This document shows positions 39,213 to 48,920 of a DNA stretch of 64,000 nt, in pieces. How positions within the stretch are numbered: position 1 is the stretch's first letter; the number at the start of each line of letters is the position of its first letter. Under the pieces are notes generated by a model that was not told the origin of the DNA, did not search any database, and saw only the letters and a program-made list of their open reading frames with translations. Position numbers and translations under genes: made by a program. Source of the stretch: MW101C3 sp943367595 (GTDB lineage Bacteria > Cyanobacteriota > Cyanobacteriia > PCC-6307 > Cyanobiaceae). The stretch is taken from assembly GCA_943367595.1 (NCBI GenBank), contig CALRJS020000013.1, forward strand, positions 24,943 through 88,942. Reading direction: 5' to 3'.

Positions 39213-41126
39213 CTAAGGGACCTGCGCCTTTTCCATGGCATCCCGGCGCCGGTTGAGCTCCAGCCACAACAGCAGGGCATTGGCATCGGCGGGGCTGACG
39301 CCGGGCGTGCGTGCGGCCTGACCCAGATTCAGCGGCCGCACGGCCGCCAGGCGCTCACGCGCCTCCTTCGAGAGGGTGGCGATGGCGGCGTAATCAATGC
39401 CGTCTGGAATCGGCCGGTGATCCTGCTTGCGCACCCGCTCGATCTCCTGCTGCTGGCGGGCCAGATAGCCGCTGTATTTCACATCGATCTCGGCGCTGTC
39501 GCGCACATCGGCCGGCAGCTGCGGATCGCAGAGACCGTGGCGCACCAGATCGGTGGCATGCACGCCGGAGCGGCGCAGCAGATCGGCCAGGGTGATCGAG
39601 CCGCGGATCGGCGCGCCCGTTTCCGCTTCGATCGCGGCGGCGGCAGGATCAGACGCCTTCAGCCGCACGCTGTCGAGGCGGCGCTGCTCGGCCGCGATCG
39701 CCGCCTGCTTGGCCTGGAAGATCTGCCAGCGGCGGTCATCCACCAGCCCCAGCTCATGGCCCAGCGGCGTCAGGCGCCGGTCGGCGTTGTCGCCCCGCAG
39801 CACCAGCCGGTATTCGCTGCGGCTGGTGAGCACCCGGTAGGGCTCCTTGAGGTCCTTCGTCACCAGATCGTCGATCAAGGTGCCGATGTAGCTGCCCTCG
39901 CGCGGAAAGTGCACGGGGCTCTGACCGCGCAGCAGCCGCGCCGCATTCAGCCCCGCCACCAGCCCCTGCGCCGCCGCCTCCTCATAGCCGGTGGTGCCGT
40001 TGAGCTGGCCGGCGCTGAACAGCCCCTCCACCCGCTTGGTCATCAGCGAGGGCAGCAGCTGGGTGGCCGGCAGGATGTCGTAATCGACCGCATAGGCGGG
40101 CCGCAGCATCACGCACTGCTCCAGCCCCGGCAGCGTGCGCAGCAGCTCGAGCTGCAGCCGTTCGGGCAGGCCGGTGGAGAAGCCCTGGATGTAGAGCTCG
40201 GGCGTGTCGCGACCCTCCGGCTCCAGGAAGATCTGGTGGGAGTCCTTGTCGGCGAAGCGCACGATCTTGTCTTCGATCGAGGGGCAGTAGCGCGGGCCCT
40301 TGCTGTCGATGAAGCCGCCGTAGATCGGCGTGAGGTGGAGGTTGTCGCGGATCAGCTGGTGGGTGGCCGCGGTGGTGCGGGTGATGTGGCAGGCCATCTG
40401 CTCCCCGCTCACCCAGGCGGCCGGATCGAAGGAGAAGAAGCGATCGGCGGCGTCGCTGGGTTGTTCCTCCAGCTGATCGAGGCGCACGCTGCGGCGATCG
40501 ACCCGGGCCGGCGTGCCGGTCTTGAGGCGATCGGTGCGGAAGCCCAGCGCCTGCAGCGCCTCGGTGAGCCCCTCGGCGCGGGCCTCGCCGGCGCGGCCGG
40601 CGGGCATGGAGCGGTTGCCCACCCAGATCGTGCCGCCCAGAAAGGTGCCGGTGGTGAGCACCACGGCACCGGCGGCATACACGCTGCCGAAATAGGTGCG
40701 CACGCCGATCACCCGGTCGTCAGCCACCTCCAGGCCGGTGACCATCGCCTCGCGCAGGTGCAGGTGCGGCGTGTGCTGCAGCAGCTGCAGCATCTGGCGG
40801 GCATAGGCGCGCTTGTCGGTCTGCGCGCGCAGGGCCCACACCGCCGGCCCCCGGCTGGCGTTGAGCACACGCTTCTGCAGAGCGGTGGCATCGGCCAGCC
40901 GGCCGATCACGCCGCCGAGCGCATCCACTTCATGCACCAGCTGGCTCTTGGCCGGCCCACCCACCGCCGGGTTGCAGGGCTGCCAGGCGATGCGGTCGAT
41001 GTTGAGGCTGAACAGGGCGGTGTCGATGCCGAGGCGCGCCGCCGCCAGCGCCGCCTCGCAGCCCGCATGGCCGCCGCCGACGACGATCAGTTCAAAGCTT
41101 TCGCTCGGTGCCGCGCTCAGTGCCAT
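39213..41126 (-). CDS. mnmG: tRNA uridine 5-carboxymethylaminomethyl modification enzyme MnmG
   Basis: This 637-residue FAD enzyme works with MnmE to modify U34 of several tRNAs. The Rossmann motif VVGGGHAGCEAALAAARLG lies at residue about 14. The family signatures CNPAVGGPAKSQLVHEVDAL and GRAGEARAEGLTEALQALGF, then RLKTGTPARVD, are intact, as are PRYCPSIEDKIVRF and the C-terminal helical domain. The start is the ATG at 41126. No mnmE is adjacent. Confidence 0.97.
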   Translation of the reverse strand: MALSAAPSESFELIVVGGGHAGCEAALAAARLGIDTALFSLNIDRIAWQPCNPAVGGPAKSQLVHEVDALGGVIGRLADATALQKRVLNASRGPAVWALRAQTDKRAYARQMLQLLQHTPHLHLREAMVTGLEVADDRVIGVRTYFGSVYAAGAVVLTTGTFLGGTIWVGNRSMPAGRAGEARAEGLTEALQALGFRTDRLKTGTPARVDRRSVRLDQLEEQPSDAADRFFSFDPAAWVSGEQMACHITRTTAATHQLIRDNLHLTPIYGGFIDSKGPRYCPSIEDKIVRFADKDSHQIFLEPEGRDTPELYIQGFSTGLPERLQLELLRTLPGLEQCVMLRPAYAVDYDILPATQLLPSLMTKRVEGLFSAGQLNGTTGYEEAAAQGLVAGLNAARLLRGQSPVHFPREGSYIGTLIDDLVTKDLKEPYRVLTSRSEYRLVLRGDNADRRLTPLGHELGLVDDRRWQIFQAKQAAIAAEQRRLDSVRLKASDPAAAAIEAETGAPIRGSITLADLLRRSGVHATDLVRHGLCDPQLPADVRDSAEIDVKYSGYLARQQQEIERVRKQDHRPIPDGIDYAAIATLSKEARERLAAVRPLNLGQAARTPGVSPADANALLLWLELNRRRDAMEKAQVP

Positions 41127-41190
41127 CCGCCCAGGCTATGGGCCTGGCAACGGGCCTGCCTAGCGTCAGGCCGTCGCCGCGCGTTGCCCT

Positions 41191-41823
41191 GTGAGTCTCG
41201 CCATCGCCCTGCTCACGGTGTCCGACCGGCGCAGCACCGACCCCAGCGCCGACGATCCCTCCGGCGATGCGCTGCGCGAGCGCCTGGAGCGCGACGGCCA
41301 CCAGCTGGTGGAGCGCCTGTGCGTGCCCGACGACCGCTACGCGATCCGGGCGGTGGTGAGCCGCTGGATCGCCACGCCGGCGGTGCAGGTGGTGATCAGC
41401 TGCGGGGGCACCGGGCTCACCGGCCGCGATGGGTCACCGGAAGCGGTCGCACCCCTGCTCGACAAGACGATCGAGGGCTTCGGCGAGCTGTTCCGCCTGC
41501 TGTCCTTCGAGACGATCGGCACCAGCACCCTGCAGAGCCGCTGCCTGGCGGGGGTGGCCAACGGCACCGTGATCTTCGTGCTGCCCGGCTCGCTCGATGC
41601 GGTGAGCACCGCCTGGGACCGGCTGATCAGCGCCCAGCTGAACCCCGCCACCCGCCCCTGCAACCTGGTGCAGCTGCTGCCGCGGCTGCGCGAAGACCCC
41701 CACACCCCGGCCTGGAACCCGGCGGCCAATGCCAGCAACACCAGCAGCAGCAGCGGCAACGCCACCGGCACTGGCAGCAACACCGCCACCGTCAGCAACA
41801 GAGGCAGGGGCGGTACGCCCTGA
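41191..41823 (+). CDS. moaB: Molybdopterin adenylyltransferase-type protein MoaB/MogA
   Basis: This 210-residue protein belongs to the MoaB/MogA family, which adenylates molybdopterin before metal insertion. Conserved pieces are IALLTVSDRRSTDPSADDPS, the loop VVISCGGTGLTGRD (about residue 70), and LPGSLDAVSTAWDRLISAQL. The last 40 residues are a low-complexity Asn/Ser/Gly/Thr tail, absent from typical homologues and probably recent. A MOSC-domain gene follows, supporting a molybdenum-cofactor context. Confidence 0.88.
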   Translation: MSLAIALLTVSDRRSTDPSADDPSGDALRERLERDGHQLVERLCVPDDRYAIRAVVSRWIATPAVQVVISCGGTGLTGRDGSPEAVAPLLDKTIEGFGELFRLLSFETIGTSTLQSRCLAGVANGTVIFVLPGSLDAVSTAWDRLISAQLNPATRPCNLVQLLPRLREDPHTPAWNPAANASNTSSSSGNATGTGSNTATVSNRGRGGTP

Positions 41824-41874
41824 ACGGCGCCCAGCGCCGCTGAACGCTTGGATGAGGCCATTCGGGCGGAGCCC

Positions 41875-42756
41875 ATGAACGGCAGGCTGGTGGGACGGGT
41901 GGAAGCGCTCTGGCGCTATCCGGTGAAATCGATGCTGGGCGAGTGCCTGCCCCAGGTGGAGGTGGGCGAGGGGGGGGTCTGCGGCGACCGCGCCTATGCC
42001 CTCTGGGACCACGCCACTGGTCGGGTGGCCAGCGCCAAGAATCCGCGCCTGTGGCGCTCCCTGCTCAAGTACCAGGCCCAGTTCGTGGCGCCGCCGCTGC
42101 CCGGCCAGGCGCTGCCCGCCGCCGCGATCCGCGCCGCCGGCAGGCCAGCTGGTGGCAGCGGCGCGGCTGGTGGGGCCGCAAGCACGGAGGCGGCGCCCCT
42201 GCTCACCAGTGATCCGCAGGCGGGTGCCCAGTTGTCGGCGTGGCTGGGGCGGCAGGTGAGCCTGCTGGATCGGCCCCAGGAGGGCGCCAGCCTTGATCAG
42301 TACTGGCCGCCGGTGCAGGAGCGGGAGTTTCAGGACGTGGTGAATGAGCTGGTGCTGCCCGCCGGCACCTTCTTCGATTCCTGCCCAATCCATGCGATCA
42401 GCACCGCCACGCTCGACCGCCTGCGCCAGCTGGAGCCCGACCTCGATTTCGCCGTGGAGCGCTTCCGCCCCAACCTGCTGATGGCGCCACTGGAGGGCGA
42501 CGAGGGGTTCGTGGAGGAGGCCTGGCTGGGCCAGCGTCTGCGGATCGGTCAGCGGGCGGTGCTGCAGGTGGACACGGCCTGCCCCCGCTGCGTGATCACC
42601 ACCCTGGCCCAGTGCGGCCTGCCGGAAGACATCGAGATCCTGCGGGCCACGGCACGCCACAACAAAGTGATCGCCGGCATCCGCCTGTCAGTGCACACTC
42701 CCGGGCCGGTAGCAGTGGGCGACCCGATCACGCTGCTGGAGGAGGGCGCGGGCTGA
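41875..42756 (+). CDS. MOSC-domain protein
   Basis: This 293-residue protein has an N-terminal beta-barrel (VEALWRYPVKSMLGECLPQV) and a C-terminal MOSC domain with RFRPNLLMAPLEGDEGFVEE and the conserved Cys region QVDTACPRCVITTLAQ. MOSC proteins bind or transfer sulfur or molybdenum cofactor; this class resembles YcbX/mARC-type proteins. A Gly/Ala insert (about residues 85-105) interrupts the barrel. The ATG at 41875 is chosen because it precedes the conserved start and lies 51 bases after moaB. Confidence 0.85.
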   Translation: MNGRLVGRVEALWRYPVKSMLGECLPQVEVGEGGVCGDRAYALWDHATGRVASAKNPRLWRSLLKYQAQFVAPPLPGQALPAAAIRAAGRPAGGSGAAGGAASTEAAPLLTSDPQAGAQLSAWLGRQVSLLDRPQEGASLDQYWPPVQEREFQDVVNELVLPAGTFFDSCPIHAISTATLDRLRQLEPDLDFAVERFRPNLLMAPLEGDEGFVEEAWLGQRLRIGQRAVLQVDTACPRCVITTLAQCGLPEDIEILRATARHNKVIAGIRLSVHTPGPVAVGDPITLLEEGAG

Positions 42757-42832
42757 GCCGAATGGTGAGGCTGCCGGCCGCTGGCGCAGCCACGGGAGGA
42801 GCTGCACGCCCCGGACTGAGCCGCGGGGATGC

Positions 42833-44824
42833 TCAGGCTTGCTGGCGCAGCCAGTAGAACTGATAGCCGCTCAGCACGATGCCGCCGTCGAACAGGGTGG
42901 GGGCGGCGCCGGTGTAGAGGTCGGTGAGGGTGCAGTGGCTGTTGAACCCTGGGTTCGCGCCATGGGTGAGCCCCTGCTGCATGCCATGGCGGCACAGATC
43001 GCTCAGCTCCACCTGCTGCGGGCTGGCATCGAAATTGGCGAGCACCACCACGGAGTTGGCGCCCTGCTGACCATCTGAGCGCTCATAACAGAGCACGTGA
43101 TCGTTGGCCACGGGCAGAAGTTCGCGGTTGTTGAAGTCGGCGAAGGCGCAGGTTTGCATGCGGATAGCGATCATGCGTTGCATGGCCGTGAAGATCTCGA
43201 ACTCCACCGTGCCCGGCTGCTTGCGCTGTTCGGCCTGCTGCCAGTTGATCTTGGAACGGTGCACCCAGCGGCTGTCCTCGTGCTTATCGGGGTCGTCCAG
43301 GAAGCTGTAATCGTTGAGCACACCAAGAGCGTCACCGTTGTAAAGAAGGGGGATGCCGCCGAAGGAGAGGATCACCCCATGCAGCAGCACGATGCGATCA
43401 ATGGCCTGCCGAATCTGCCGCGCATCCTGCCGCTCCAGGGCGGCTTCGAGCCCCACCAACGAAGCCAGCGAGCCACAGATGCGCGCATCGCCGGTGGCCT
43501 CGTTGCGCATGAAGACCAGGCCCCGGGCGGTGTCGTCGTAATGGCCGGTGAAATACTCCACCAGGAACCTTCGGTGGGCCGAGGGGTCATACCCCGCTGC
43601 CCTGATGTCGCTGTCGTTGAAGCCGAAGCCGATATCATCGTGGCAGCGCACATAATTGAGCCAGGTGGCACGATCGAGCTTGCTGGGAAGGCTTTTGATC
43701 CCCTCCCGTAGCAACCGGGTGTTCTTGGTGGCGATCCCATCCCAGAGCAGGGCCATCAGCGTGGCGTTGTAGGCGATCTCGCATTCCTTAGCCACGATGG
43801 CATCTTCACCGAAATACTTGGCCACCTCCACCGGCGCCACGATGGCCTCGGCGATGAACAGCACCCCAGGGGCCGTCACCTGGCAGCAATCCTTCAGCAG
43901 TTGCAGGATCAAATGGGCTTTGTGCTCGTTCTGACAGGAGGAGCCAATTTTTTTCCACAGGAACGCCACCGCATCGAGCCGCAACACATCCACGCCCTGA
44001 TTGGCCCAGAAGAGCACGATATCCAGCATGGCGATGAACACAGCCGGATGGCTGTAATTAAGGTCCCACTGATAGTTGTGGAACACGGTCATCACCCAGC
44101 GCTGCATCTCCTCGTTCCAGGTGAAGTTGCCTGGATCGGTTTCAGGGAAGATTTCCGGCATGCTCTGCTCAAACAGATCGGGGATGCGGCGATCTGGGAA
44201 GGTGTAGTAGTAATCCTGATGCTGGAGATCACCCTGCTTGGCCATCAAGGCCCAGGCGTGCTCATCGGAGGTGTGGTTCAGAACGATGTCCAGCACCAGC
44301 AGGATGCCGTTGGCACGGAATTGCTCCGACAACGCCTTGAAATCGGCAAGATTCCCCACACGGCCATCAATTCTGCGAAAGTTGCTGACCGCATAGCCGC
44401 CGTCGCTCTTGCCCTCGGGGCATTCCAGTATCGGCATCACGTGCACCATGTTGATACCGAGCTCCTGGAAATAGGCCACCTTCTTGCTGAGATCGGCCAG
44501 ATCTTCCGCAAAGCCATTGGTGTAGAGCGCCATGCCAACCCAATGCTGAGACAGGAACCAGTTATGATCGGTTTCCCGATGGATATCCAACCGCTCGGAT
44601 TCAGGTGACCGGTCGACATAGCCCATCGCCATCGTTTCCACCAGCTTCAGCATCTGATCAGCGAAGTCGTCGCGATGGCCGTAAAGCGTGGAAAAGAGCG
44701 AGTGGATCGCAAAGAAGTTTGCCCCCAGCCGTGTATAAAAGTGCCTCAGATCCTGGCGGCGAATCTCCGGCTTCAGATCATCGAGGATCGCGTTGAGAAG
44801 CGAATGGGAAATCTGTTCATACAT
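42833..44824 (-). CDS. ams: Amylosucrase-type glucansucrase (GH13)
   Basis: This 663-residue cytosolic enzyme probably transfers glucose from sucrose or releases fructose. The GH13 catalytic set is present: LVLDIVLNHTSDEHAW (region I), VDVLRLDAVAFLWKK with nucleophile Asp, VLFIAEAIV with acid/base Glu, and YVRCHDDIGFGF with the transition-state Asp. The long helical N-domain (HFYTRLGANFFAIHSLFSTL) is typical of amylosucrases rather than sucrose phosphorylases. It lies downstream of sps and spp on the same strand, as in known cyanobacterial sucrose clusters, but behind a 700-base gap. Confidence 0.88.
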   Translation of the reverse strand: MYEQISHSLLNAILDDLKPEIRRQDLRHFYTRLGANFFAIHSLFSTLYGHRDDFADQMLKLVETMAMGYVDRSPESERLDIHRETDHNWFLSQHWVGMALYTNGFAEDLADLSKKVAYFQELGINMVHVMPILECPEGKSDGGYAVSNFRRIDGRVGNLADFKALSEQFRANGILLVLDIVLNHTSDEHAWALMAKQGDLQHQDYYYTFPDRRIPDLFEQSMPEIFPETDPGNFTWNEEMQRWVMTVFHNYQWDLNYSHPAVFIAMLDIVLFWANQGVDVLRLDAVAFLWKKIGSSCQNEHKAHLILQLLKDCCQVTAPGVLFIAEAIVAPVEVAKYFGEDAIVAKECEIAYNATLMALLWDGIATKNTRLLREGIKSLPSKLDRATWLNYVRCHDDIGFGFNDSDIRAAGYDPSAHRRFLVEYFTGHYDDTARGLVFMRNEATGDARICGSLASLVGLEAALERQDARQIRQAIDRIVLLHGVILSFGGIPLLYNGDALGVLNDYSFLDDPDKHEDSRWVHRSKINWQQAEQRKQPGTVEFEIFTAMQRMIAIRMQTCAFADFNNRELLPVANDHVLCYERSDGQQGANSVVVLANFDASPQQVELSDLCRHGMQQGLTHGANPGFNSHCTLTDLYTGAAPTLFDGGIVLSGYQFYWLRQQA

Positions 44825-45525
44825 GGCCGAAACCAGAAGCAGCGAAACAAGAGGCAGCGAAGCGAGGAACGGCGAAACGAGGGGTAGCGAAACAGGACGG
44901 CATCAGCACCGGGCGATGGCGAAAGCGGAGCTGTGCAGGCTGTGGGGTCATGAGCTGGAGCAGGGAAATCGGAGGCTGGGAGCAGACGGCCGCCGCCCCG
45001 GAGCAGTGCCGGGGCGCGGGCTGAGGACCGTGGAACGCGGGCGAACCGCCGGAGCAGCAGCCGCTGGGCGGGGGCGCAGAGGCAGCAGCGCTTGGCGGGG
45101 CAGCAGAAGCAGCAGCCACTGGGCAGGGCTGCAGAAGCAGCAGCGCTGGGCGGAGGCTGAGGAGCAGTGGCTCAGGAGCCGGGCCGCAGGAGCAGCGGCG
45201 CAGGGGCTGGGGTTTCGTGGACCTGGCAAAAGAGCAGAACGCGACAGCAACCGAATCACCCTCGGTGCTGTCAGATGGGAGGCAGCCTGCTGGCAGCAGC
45301 AGATGGCTGAACGCTGTGCAGAGTCGCCTGAATGAACGCTAGAGCAGCGCGACCAAGGGGACGCCGGCACGACTGGTCGACCGCCAGGCCGGGCAGGCTG
45401 GGCAGCACAGGCAGCAGGCGTGGCACCACCAACAGAGGTCTTGGCACCAGCGCAAGCAGTGAGCAGCGGTGGCTGTGGCGACGGTGAGCGGCGGCAGACG
45501 GCATCCAGCCAAAGGCCTCGGTGAC
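44825..45525. other. 700-bp repeat-rich spacer between ams and spp
   Basis: No gene is supported. The first part holds an exact-period 15-bp repeat (listed separately). Bases 45045-45200 contain many imperfect GCAGCAG/GGGCGG repeats, such as CAGCAGAAGCAGCAGC. Bases 45330-45480 show nothing recognisable. Confidence 0.4.
44829..44903 (+). repeat. 15-bp tandem repeat, five units
   Basis: Units start at 44829, 44844, 44859, 44874 and 44889 with consensus GAAACxAGxGGCAGC (e.g. GAAACAAGAGGCAGC). They begin just 5 bases upstream of the amylosucrase start codon, so the array lies in its leader region. Confidence 0.8.
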
Positions 45526-46386
45526 TCACGCCGGCTGCAGCCAATGGGCCACGCCGGGATGGAAGTGAGCCACACCTTCCAGAAGGCCGGCGCTGTAGTG
45601 ACCGTTCATGCCCATGAAGCCACCGCGGGCGAGATAAAGCGCCTCGGGATGGCCGCTGCGGCCCGCGGCTGCCGTGGCCTCCGCGATCACCGCGGGGTGG
45701 GCGTTGGCCACCAGCACGGCAGGCACCGCGCTGGCCAGAAGCGGCAGGTCATTGCCGCTGTCGCCGGCAAACACCGTGTGGCTGCGATCAAAGCCGGCGC
45801 GCTCCATCAGGAACTCCAGGGCATGCCATTTGGTGGCACTGGCAGGACACACATCCAGCAGCCCCGTGCCCTTCGCTTCATCCACGCTGTAGATCCAGCT
45901 GCAGGCGGCGCCGTGGCCCGCCAGCCGCTCCAGCATCACCGGCTTCAACGCCTCCAGGTCGACATCCAGGGGCACATAAAAGCTGAGCTTGCAGGCACTC
46001 TGGCGATCACTCTCCTGCAGCACAAGCTGGGGAAGATCCTCAAACAAAACCTGCAGATCCGCGGACACACAGCCAGGCCAGTCGCGACGGATGTGCTGCT
46101 GCCAGGCCGCGCACGGCTGCCAGTTGCCGTGATCGAGCCGGTCGAGGCGGCTGCCCACATCACTGATCACCCACTGGGGCTCAGGGAGTGAATAGCTGGC
46201 GATCGCCTCCTCCACCAGCGCCCGATGGCGACCGGTGACATACGCCAGCGTGACCTCCGGGCGCGCCGCCAGCCGCGCGAAGAGAGGGCGCGCCAGCGGC
46301 GATTCCTCAGCGGCTCCATTGGGCAGCAGGGTGCGGTCGAGGTCAGTGGCGATCAGCAGCCGCGCCAAAGGCGAGACAGACCTCAC
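45526..46386 (-). CDS. spp: Sucrose-6-phosphate phosphatase
   Basis: This 286-residue HAD-superfamily (IIB) phosphatase releases sucrose from sucrose-6-phosphate. Motif I is ATDLDRTLLPNG with the nucleophile Asp, motif II is VTGRHR, the catalytic Lys region is ASATKWHALEFLMERA, and motif IV is VFAGDSGNDLPLLASA. All key residues are present. Its ATG overlaps the sps stop by 4 bases, so synthase and phosphatase are made together and probably channel the intermediate. Confidence 0.9.
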   Translation of the reverse strand: MRSVSPLARLLIATDLDRTLLPNGAAEESPLARPLFARLAARPEVTLAYVTGRHRALVEEAIASYSLPEPQWVISDVGSRLDRLDHGNWQPCAAWQQHIRRDWPGCVSADLQVLFEDLPQLVLQESDRQSACKLSFYVPLDVDLEALKPVMLERLAGHGAACSWIYSVDEAKGTGLLDVCPASATKWHALEFLMERAGFDRSHTVFAGDSGNDLPLLASAVPAVLVANAHPAVIAEATAAAGRSGHPEALYLARGGFMGMNGHYSAGLLEGVAHFHPGVAHWLQPA

Positions 46387-48731
46387 GGCACAGAACAGCT
46401 CATGCGCTGGAAGAAGTTGTAGTGATGGATCGCCTCAAGAATGCCCCAGGAATGGGCACCAGCGGCGAAATACACCTGCTGCCACTCACTGAGATTGGCG
46501 AGCTCCTCCTGGTGCCGGTTGGCCACCACCACCCCCAGCGTGTTGCCGCGCAGCATGTCCTCGTCGCCACCGGAGCCACCGGTCACGAGGATCTGCTCCA
46601 GGGGAATTTCATACTGGCTGGCCACATAGCGCAAGGCCTGGCCCTTGGACGCCCGTGCCGGCACGATGTCGAGGTATTGCCCGCAGGAGTAGGTGGCATT
46701 CACGGAGAGCTCCTGCTGATGCAGCAGCCCGTGAATGTCTTCAATGGGAGGAGCGTGAGCGGGGTCGTAGTAGTAAGAGAGTTTAAAGCGGCTCTGCTCA
46801 CTCTTGGGCTGCAGTGTGAGGCCAGGAATCTCATCCATCACCCGCTTGAGCACCTGGGGGGTCCAGGCATGGTTGATGTGCCGGTTCCAGGCCACGTCGG
46901 TGAACAACTGACCGGTGTAATAGATCTCTGTCCCTAGGCTGGTGATGAGAATGTCGGGAGCCGGGATGGCCTTTCTCTTCAGCAGCATCAGCACCGAATC
47001 CAGGCGCCGCCCCGTGGCGATGCCGAACATGAAGGCACGGCGGTGCGCCGTGATCACCTTCACAAGCGCCTCCAGTCCCTCGTCATCACCAAGCAAAGTG
47101 TTATCCACCGCGGTGAAGATGGCGCGATCAAACGATTGGCGGATCCTGCCGCTGGCGGGGGGCCGCTCCGGCGGACGGTGCTGCTCAATGATCGGTCTGA
47201 TCGCCGTGAGGTAGCGGCTGGCATGGGCCTCCCAGGAGTAGTACCGGGCGATGTTGATCAGCCCCTGCTGGGAATAGCGAGCCCAGAGCTGGGGATCCTC
47301 AAGAATCGCCAGCAGCGCGGCGGCAATCGCGGCGCGATCGGTGGGATCCACGAGCAGACCATTACGGCAGTTGCCGATGATGTCCACTGGGCCGCCATTA
47401 TCTGTAGCCACCAGGGGCAGGCCGCTGGCAGCCGCTTCCAGCAAGGTGAGCCCGAAGGGTTCGGTGAGCGCCGGGTTCACGAACACACCCTTTAAGGCCG
47501 CGGCCGATCGATAGATCGCCGGCACCTCCGACGATTGGTGGTGCTTGGGCAGCGCCACGACTCCATAGAGATCGAGCGCATCGATCACCAGCAGGATCTC
47601 CGTGAGCACATGCTGGGCGCCTTCATTGAGCTCCCGGATGTCGTCGCGGTTGCCCACCACGATCACCAGATTGGCCATCGCCTTCAAGCGCGGCTCCTGG
47701 CCGAAGGCCTCCAGCAGAGCAATGATGTTCTTGCGCTCATCTGCCCGGGAGAGCGCCAGGATCATCGGCTTGGCGGGATCAGCAAGAAACTTGTTGATCT
47801 CCTGCAGGATGGGCGGCGGAGCAGCGGCGGCAGCCTCCGAGCTGGGCGGAAAGAATTGCTGGAGATCGGTGCCGGGCGGAATCACCGCCATCTTCTCCGG
47901 CGTGTAGTAGTCGTAAAGTTCGTATTGGCTTTCAATTTCATTCTGCGTGCTGGTGATCACCAGGCTCGCGTGGCTGAGCGTGTCTTCCTCGGCGCTGATG
48001 CGCTCGATCATGTGATAGCGGGCTTCGATCTGCTCGATCGCCATGCCCACGGCCAGCAGGCGGCGGGTTTTATCACGTCCAAGTGAATGCCCTGTGTGCA
48101 CCAGCGGCAGGCCGGTGAGGTTGGCGAGCCGCACCCCCACATACCCCGCATCGGCGTAATGGGTATGGATCAGATCGGGCCAGCGCGGTTGCTGCTTGAG
48201 CCAGGCATGGAGGGTATCGGCGAAATTGCCGAGATAGGGCCACAACTGCTCCTTGACGATATAAGCCTCTGGCCCTGCCGGCAGGCGCACGATCCGGCAG
48301 CGCTCCCCCAGGGGCTCGATCGGCTGCGCATAGTCGTCGCTCACGGCGGCATCCACCACCAGCCGCGTGACCAGATCCACCTGCTCCACATGCGGCTGCT
48401 GCGCCAGGGCCTTGGCCAGCTCGACCACATATTTGGTTTGCCCACCGGTGTCCGCATCACGCCCCAGCTCGAGCTGCTGGCCGCGGATCAAGCCATGCAG
48501 GCTGATCAGCAGCAGGTAGAGGGGTCTGTCGGCAGCCCCGTGCGGCGCCGAGGGCTGCAGCCGGGTGGCTGGGGCTGCAGCAGCGAACTGGGTTGAGGCG
48601 CGCTGTTGCGGCGCGACCGGCGCCGCTCGGAGCTGCCGGGCTGTGGCCCGGCTGGAAGCGCCAAGGGATGGAAGCCGAGCGCCATCGCCATGGGAGCCTG
48701 TCGCTTGGGGCGATCCGCAGGGATGAATCAA
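46383..48731 (-). CDS. sps: Sucrose-phosphate synthase, two-domain type with degenerate phosphatase domain
   Basis: This 782-residue protein makes sucrose-6-phosphate from a nucleotide-glucose and fructose-6-phosphate. The GT-B synthase part has LISLHGLIRGQQLELGRDAD, the conserved HTGHSLGRDKTRRLL, SRADERKNIIALLEAF and NPALTEPFGLTLLEAAASG. From about residue 545 a phosphatase-like domain begins IFTAVDNTLLG, where the first Asp of the HAD motif (DxDxT) is Ala. It should be catalytically dead, fitting the separate spp gene. The 70-residue N-terminal extension is low complexity, and the start codon (TTG at 48731) is uncertain; the conserved part begins near 48520. Confidence 0.92.
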   Translation of the reverse strand: MIHPCGSPQATGSHGDGARLPSLGASSRATARQLRAAPVAPQQRASTQFAAAAPATRLQPSAPHGAADRPLYLLLISLHGLIRGQQLELGRDADTGGQTKYVVELAKALAQQPHVEQVDLVTRLVVDAAVSDDYAQPIEPLGERCRIVRLPAGPEAYIVKEQLWPYLGNFADTLHAWLKQQPRWPDLIHTHYADAGYVGVRLANLTGLPLVHTGHSLGRDKTRRLLAVGMAIEQIEARYHMIERISAEEDTLSHASLVITSTQNEIESQYELYDYYTPEKMAVIPPGTDLQQFFPPSSEAAAAAPPPILQEINKFLADPAKPMILALSRADERKNIIALLEAFGQEPRLKAMANLVIVVGNRDDIRELNEGAQHVLTEILLVIDALDLYGVVALPKHHQSSEVPAIYRSAAALKGVFVNPALTEPFGLTLLEAAASGLPLVATDNGGPVDIIGNCRNGLLVDPTDRAAIAAALLAILEDPQLWARYSQQGLINIARYYSWEAHASRYLTAIRPIIEQHRPPERPPASGRIRQSFDRAIFTAVDNTLLGDDEGLEALVKVITAHRRAFMFGIATGRRLDSVLMLLKRKAIPAPDILITSLGTEIYYTGQLFTDVAWNRHINHAWTPQVLKRVMDEIPGLTLQPKSEQSRFKLSYYYDPAHAPPIEDIHGLLHQQELSVNATYSCGQYLDIVPARASKGQALRYVASQYEIPLEQILVTGGSGGDEDMLRGNTLGVVVANRHQEELANLSEWQQVYFAAGAHSWGILEAIHHYNFFQRMSCSVP

Positions 48732-48920
48732 GGGTTCAGTGGTGCTCAGACGACAACAGACGCCAAACGGAAGCGGAACGCATCAGAGCTCTGCAACCAC
48801 CCTTAGCCACCGATCCAGATCTGTGCCAACGCTGACCGAGGCAGGCAGCCATGGCCAGAGCTGTTCGCCCCGACCTGGCCTGACCTGAAATCATCGAAAT
48901 CAACAGAAAGCAGGCACCGA

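Noticed and set aside
39417..41843. Plus-strand open frame of about 800 codons opposite mnmG
   Set aside because: Same reason: it mirrors mnmG and moaB codon structure, has no recognisable motif and overlaps two well-supported genes.
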